Positions 34,601 to 37,289 of a stretch of DNA of 37,289 bases are shown here, one piece after another. A program made the translations under genes and the position numbers. Source of the stretch: Chloroflexota bacterium (GTDB lineage: Bacteria; Chloroflexota; Anaerolineae; Promineifilales; Promineifilaceae). Below the pieces are notes generated by a model. It worked only from the letters and a program-made list of their open reading frames with translations, ran no database searches and had not been told where the DNA came from. Numbering within the stretch: the first letter of the stretch is position 1; the number at the start of each line of letters is the position of its first letter. The DNA is taken from positions 1 through 37,289 of the forward strand of contig JAHDEN010000002.1 in assembly GCA_020628815.1 (NCBI GenBank), in the 5' to 3' direction.

Positions 34601-37289
34601 ACTGTGTACATCAACGGAGCAATTTCAACTGGGGACGAAAGCCTTTCTATCTTCTCTAACTCTCAATCCACCAGTGCCAATGCATTGGGCGTCTTCATCG
34701 ATTCAGCAGCCTCGCTTCAATCAACCGATGTTGTCCCAGCGAACATACGTCTAGAGACAAATGCGCTTCGTCTTGAAACGGGTGCATCAGTTGAAAGTAA
34801 TGGCGGAATCGAAGTAGTTCCCATTCTAAACGGCTCGGCGTTCACCTTAACGGCCGATGATGTTGCCGCATTCTCAGGCACATCCACCCTCTCAATTGGC
34901 GGAGATGCAACATCCATCGATATCGACTTGATTGCAGGTGTAGGTTCAACTGCAACCTTCAACATGCCGGTAGAAATTGAGACCGACCCAACGGATGAAG
35001 GGGCTTATTTCGATTCAACCGCCGTCACAATTAATGCGACACAAGGCATTTCAGTTTCCATGGGGGGTGGCATCAATTTTGACCAAATCAATGCTGCGGG
35101 CCAGCCGGTAACGTTGATTACCAATGACGCACCTGCAAACGGGACGGGCATCGACACCTCAAGTACAACGGATCATGGGGGCTATATCTATATCGACATT
35201 TTTAGTGGAAATATCAACTTAACCGGAAACGTCGATAGTTCAAGTACGGCCGGAGTTGGTGGCACTATTGACCTGATATCAACCGATGACATTTCTGTTG
35301 GTGGCTACATCGATAGCTCATCTACTTTTAGCAATGGTGCAGCAACCAATATACACGGTGAGAATATAACGGTAGCCGGTCTTATACCCGGGCAAACCAA
35401 TTCGATCAACGTCAGTGGTGTAGGTTTCCCTGGTTCGGTCTTTATCGAGCATGGAGGAGATGGGGTAGTTCCTTTCATTGTTGGCGACGCATCAACCAAC
35501 GGTACAGCCGGTGACATCACCAACGGGGTCGCCACAATTACGACCACGCAATCGTTTATCGGCATTCACAACGAAGCAGGCCCTCCTGATCTTGATATTT
35601 CCACTAATATTACCACTCAAATCGGGCCAATTTTTACAGTAACAAATGATAGCGACTCAAATGGCACATGTGAACCGGGCAGCTGTTCTCTGCGTGAAGC
35701 GATTGCGGCCGCCAACAGCACGGTCAACGGCGGTTCACCTGATGAAATCCATTTCAACATTCCGGGTGCTGGACCTTTCGAGATTTTATTATCTAGCCAA
35801 TTACCCGTCATCACCGACCCTTTAATCATAGATGGGTATACACAAACCGGAGCTACACCTAACACCTTAGCTATTGGCAACGATGCGAACATTCTGATCT
35901 CGCTCAATGATCAATCAGGAGCAGCTACAGGCGGAACCCTTGCATTAGGGGCCGGCAATTCAGGCAATACGATCAAAGGATTGGCAATTCCTAATTCTGG
36001 CACAAGCGCAATCATCATTAGTGGTGGATCAGACGGAAACACCATTCAAGGGAACTATATTGGCATTGAAGCAGATGGAACAACGGCCGGTGCGATTGGT
36101 GGCTCGGGTGTAAATATTGTTAGTGCGAATGGAAATATCGTAGGTGGAGCCAGCCCGGCCGATAAAAACCTAATCGGCAATTCACTTTGGGGCATTTACT
36201 CCTTTGGCGCAACAAACAGTCAATTCAACAATAATGACATTGGCGTAGACGCAACTTCGGCCGGAAATATGCCCGTTGAAGGCGGCGGCATCGCAATCGA
36301 TGTCGGTGGTGTTGGCAACACAATATCTAACAACCGTATCGATGGTGACATTACAGACTCTGACAATTTCGGAATCCGAATCGTCAGTAGCCCAACCACA
36401 TTCTCCACTGGCAATTCAATAACTGGAAACACCATTTCTGGACACGGTGGCGTTGGTATTAAAGTTCAAGGGGATTCAGTCAACAATGCGATTTCCCAAA
36501 ATATTATTTTTGATAACGGTGGGTTAGGAATCGATCTAGGTGATGATGGGGTTGATACCAACGACCTGCAAGATCCAGATGTTGGTCCGAACAATCGCCA
36601 AAATGCACCGATCATCTTTTACGGTGGTGACTATAACGATGGGAGCGGAACAGTTTCAATTATCAATGGTTTATTCTCAGCCACACCCACCTTGGGCGGG
36701 GCAGGGACAAATCCACATACAATTGAATTCTTTGTCAGCTCAAGTTGTAATGCAAGCGGCTTTGGAGAAGGAGAAGCCTTTGTGGGATCAGTCGTAGAAG
36801 AGCCAAACAGTGACGGAATCGGAGGGTTCTCTTTTACTCTACTGCCAGCAAATGCGCTTAACGTCGATGACATTGTGACTGCCACGATCACTGATCCAAA
36901 TGGAAATACATCTGAGTTCTCGAACTGTCATCTTGTTCAACAAAACAATACAAATTGGCTAGATGCGGTTGAATTCACCTTCACAGGTCCTTCAGAAACC
37001 CAACAAGGGCAAGAAACCCAATATTTAGACAGAACGGGACAATCTCGATGGTACAAGTTCCCTGTAGCGCCCGGCGAACAAATTATTGTTGATCTGCTAA
37101 ATAATGGCACGAATTATGACTTGGCCGTCTATTCAGACATTCAAGTAGCGTTTGATGCGTTAAATGAACCCGAAGATTTGGCTCAGTTGAGCATTGAAAC
37201 TGCACCGGGTGCCTTTACGAATCCGGGCGCGTTTACCAATCCGGGTGCATTTACGAACCCAGGCGCATTCACCAATCCGGGTGCATTTA
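31667..37289 (+). CDS. Giant secreted CSLREA/beta-helix surface protein (3' partial)
   Basis: One frame runs unbroken for 1,874 codons to the right edge. ATG at 31667 is chosen because GGAGGG lies 5 bases upstream; ATG at 31652 is in frame. Residues 1-37 are a signal peptide ending VQAA. A CSLREA domain (about 38-90; CTLRAAIMEANALAGTD) opens a right-handed beta-helix that ends in a choice-of-anchor-Q-like motif (DQKGLSRP, DAGSFELE, ~395-425). Residues ~425-1320 are Gly/Asn/Thr-rich tandem beta-helix turns resembling filamentous adhesins. A second CSLREA (CSLREAIAAANS, about 1335) starts another beta-helix with NTIQGNYIGIEADGTT turns. Residues ~1775-1835 resemble a PPC-like domain (SRWYKFPVAPGEQIIVDLL). 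From 1847 the hexapeptide PGAFTN repeats to the edge. Probably a surface adhesin or sheath protein; the C-terminal anchor lies outside the window. Confidence 0.88.
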   Translation, partial: MNHQHFLGRKSFWSLFTITCVTLGALGAFTLRPVQAANFVVNEQGDTVDANPGDGICDDGTGPGTNCTLRAAIMEANALAGTDTIDIPTGTIFLGIAGAGEDDNLSGDIDITSNMIIRGNGINNTIVDGGSIDRIFEVIGSQNVTFEDMTLTDGLVTGDTGGAIRIGAGATILVENVRFDSNSSPTSGQGRGGGLVTGGSTVIILNSIFIDNSTAVGGGAVAALAGADLTIEDSTFDNNSSSPGAGAGVYGQTSSTQVTIRRSTFQNHVNAAVFNNGATINIENSTFTGNTASNFGTVNQTSGSTTVNNSTFSGNNNSGGADSLNRIGGSALTVSNSIIEGNSTTNCNGITDGGNNISWPAGNNCPGTEADPLLGTLQNTGGTDYFPITQASPAWLAGNNATCATTDQKGLSRPQSGTCDAGSFELETSTYNISIINGNPTINVIFHAPSRTYFPTASGAQIQASDIEAELLNGNVVIDTNTGAGSGEEGVINWVAGANINIDGMPVGRELRLKAADNIRINGVFIGDFTGSFDDGYLDLALEADKTVNDGYVYIGQGANIDLNDGTFTAFGRGQNDGFSSPNEIGGVIVDNQSKIVANGGVNINGTGGTIGIHGVVVSRGASVTSDGAMTIDGTAANQPNAVGILVTGLGPVSTDAAIIDQTGVITNQPLNLTGIATGSGQGYGIHVDDTGKITGGPTSQVTMDGSSTQNTGVQIEGSVSLEGSDINVIGSGGEGGHGIHLLDGFLELNDNGANSGSITLNGSIGASNAATSSQQAGILVDGASTLITSGSGAIQLTGAGGTNNGTDNDGIRIINGANVTSTGSTITLIGTPGTGSNFNNGVRIEGIGSQVSTGATGNSIDMTGNAGSGSSGDNNNGILITTGAQVTVAGPLSDVNLNGNAGEGASFNSGVKIQNGATVSSAQNDIVINAQSGGSAAGNSNHAVQIFNATVSSAGGEGTSINASLGPITSYTGNFNHTVYINGAISTGDESLSIFSNSQSTSANALGVFIDSAASLQSTDVVPANIRLETNALRLETGASVESNGGIEVVPILNGSAFTLTADDVAAFSGTSTLSIGGDATSIDIDLIAGVGSTATFNMPVEIETDPTDEGAYFDSTAVTINATQGISVSMGGGINFDQINAAGQPVTLITNDAPANGTGIDTSSTTDHGGYIYIDIFSGNINLTGNVDSSSTAGVGGTIDLISTDDISVGGYIDSSSTFSNGAATNIHGENITVAGLIPGQTNSINVSGVGFPGSVFIEHGGDGVVPFIVGDASTNGTAGDITNGVATITTTQSFIGIHNEAGPPDLDISTNITTQIGPIFTVTNDSDSNGTCEPGSCSLREAIAAANSTVNGGSPDEIHFNIPGAGPFEILLSSQLPVITDPLIIDGYTQTGATPNTLAIGNDANILISLNDQSGAATGGTLALGAGNSGNTIKGLAIPNSGTSAIIISGGSDGNTIQGNYIGIEADGTTAGAIGGSGVNIVSANGNIVGGASPADKNLIGNSLWGIYSFGATNSQFNNNDIGVDATSAGNMPVEGGGIAIDVGGVGNTISNNRIDGDITDSDNFGIRIVSSPTTFSTGNSITGNTISGHGGVGIKVQGDSVNNAISQNIIFDNGGLGIDLGDDGVDTNDLQDPDVGPNNRQNAPIIFYGGDYNDGSGTVSIINGLFSATPTLGGAGTNPHTIEFFVSSSCNASGFGEGEAFVGSVVEEPNSDGIGGFSFTLLPANALNVDDIVTATITDPNGNTSEFSNCHLVQQNNTNWLDAVEFTFTGPSETQQGQETQYLDRTGQSRWYKFPVAPGEQIIVDLLNNGTNYDLAVYSDIQVAFDALNEPEDLAQLSIETAPGAFTNPGAFTNPGAFTNPGAFTNPGAF
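37205..37289 (+). repeat. In-frame 18-bp repeats encoding PGAFTN
   Basis: Four full and one partial 18-bp units each encode Pro-Gly-Ala-Phe-Thr-Asn, continuing past the window edge. The units differ at third codon positions (GCC/GCG/GCA, ACG/ACC, AAT/AAC, CCG/CCA) while the peptide is constant, which points to selection on the protein rather than fresh duplication. Confidence 0.9.

Noticed and set aside
37205..37289. Short regular repeats as a possible CRISPR array
   Set aside because: The 18-bp units are contiguous with no spacers, are in frame and vary only at synonymous positions.

Overview
The window looks like chromosomal DNA of a free-living member of the Chloroflexota, probably Anaerolineae-like, at moderate GC. 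This assignment is inference. It rests on a DUF2298/YYY membrane protein (a family typical of Chloroflexota and archaea), an MTAP gene next to a SEDS-PBP fusion, a HAS-barrel/HerA pair, an eIF1-like (SUI1/YciH) protein and very large CSLREA/beta-helix surface proteins. I see no phage, IS element, integrase, CRISPR array or rRNA. One tRNA-Ser(GGA) is present.

Layout. At 0-5 kb lie the C-terminal part of a DUF2298 polytopic protein, a convergent secreted protein of unknown function, a fatty acid desaturase and the tRNA-Ser. At 5-10.2 kb a HAS-barrel protein and a HerA-type ATPase form a minus-strand pair, divergent from an ABC ATPase/permease pair followed by a small SCP2-like protein. At 10.3-20.2 kb there are a class-A-beta-lactamase-like lipoprotein, an MFS transporter, an Upf1-like SF1 helicase followed by a SUI1 protein, a small repeat protein, a Nudix hydrolase and two tandem paralogous membrane-anchored serine hydrolases. 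At 20.2-25.4 kb a minus-strand run holds a small membrane protein and then an apparent operon of stand-alone GyrA C-terminal domain, MTAP and a FtsW/RodA-PBP fusion. At 25.4-27.7 kb an SRPBCC protein and a carotenoid-type FAD oxidoreductase follow a control region with repeated operator-like elements. At 27.7-30.9 kb a cyclic-nucleotide-binding protein precedes an Npt/MFS-type transporter with a HEAT-repeat tail. From 31.7 kb to the right edge a single uninterrupted reading frame (at least 1,874 codons) encodes a secreted multi-domain surface protein. It ends, as far as visible, in PGAFTN hexapeptide repeats and has a leader of several hundred bases.

The signals I rate most worth following are: (1) strong, CDS-confined over-representation of the palindrome CGGCCG, about 107 copies by hand count; (2) the SEDS-PBP fusion, in which the glycosyltransferase half keeps its key motif but all three transpeptidase motifs are lost; (3) the giant surface gene and its structured leader; (4) operator-like repeats with an 11-bp period over the promoter of the SRPBCC/carotenoid-oxidoreductase pair.

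Several genes concern the cell envelope: the SEDS-PBP fusion, three serine hydrolases with an SxxK motif, a desaturase, two further secreted or membrane proteins and the surface giant. Start codons are mixed, with several TTG/GTG starts, and many genes lack an obvious Shine-Dalgarno sequence.
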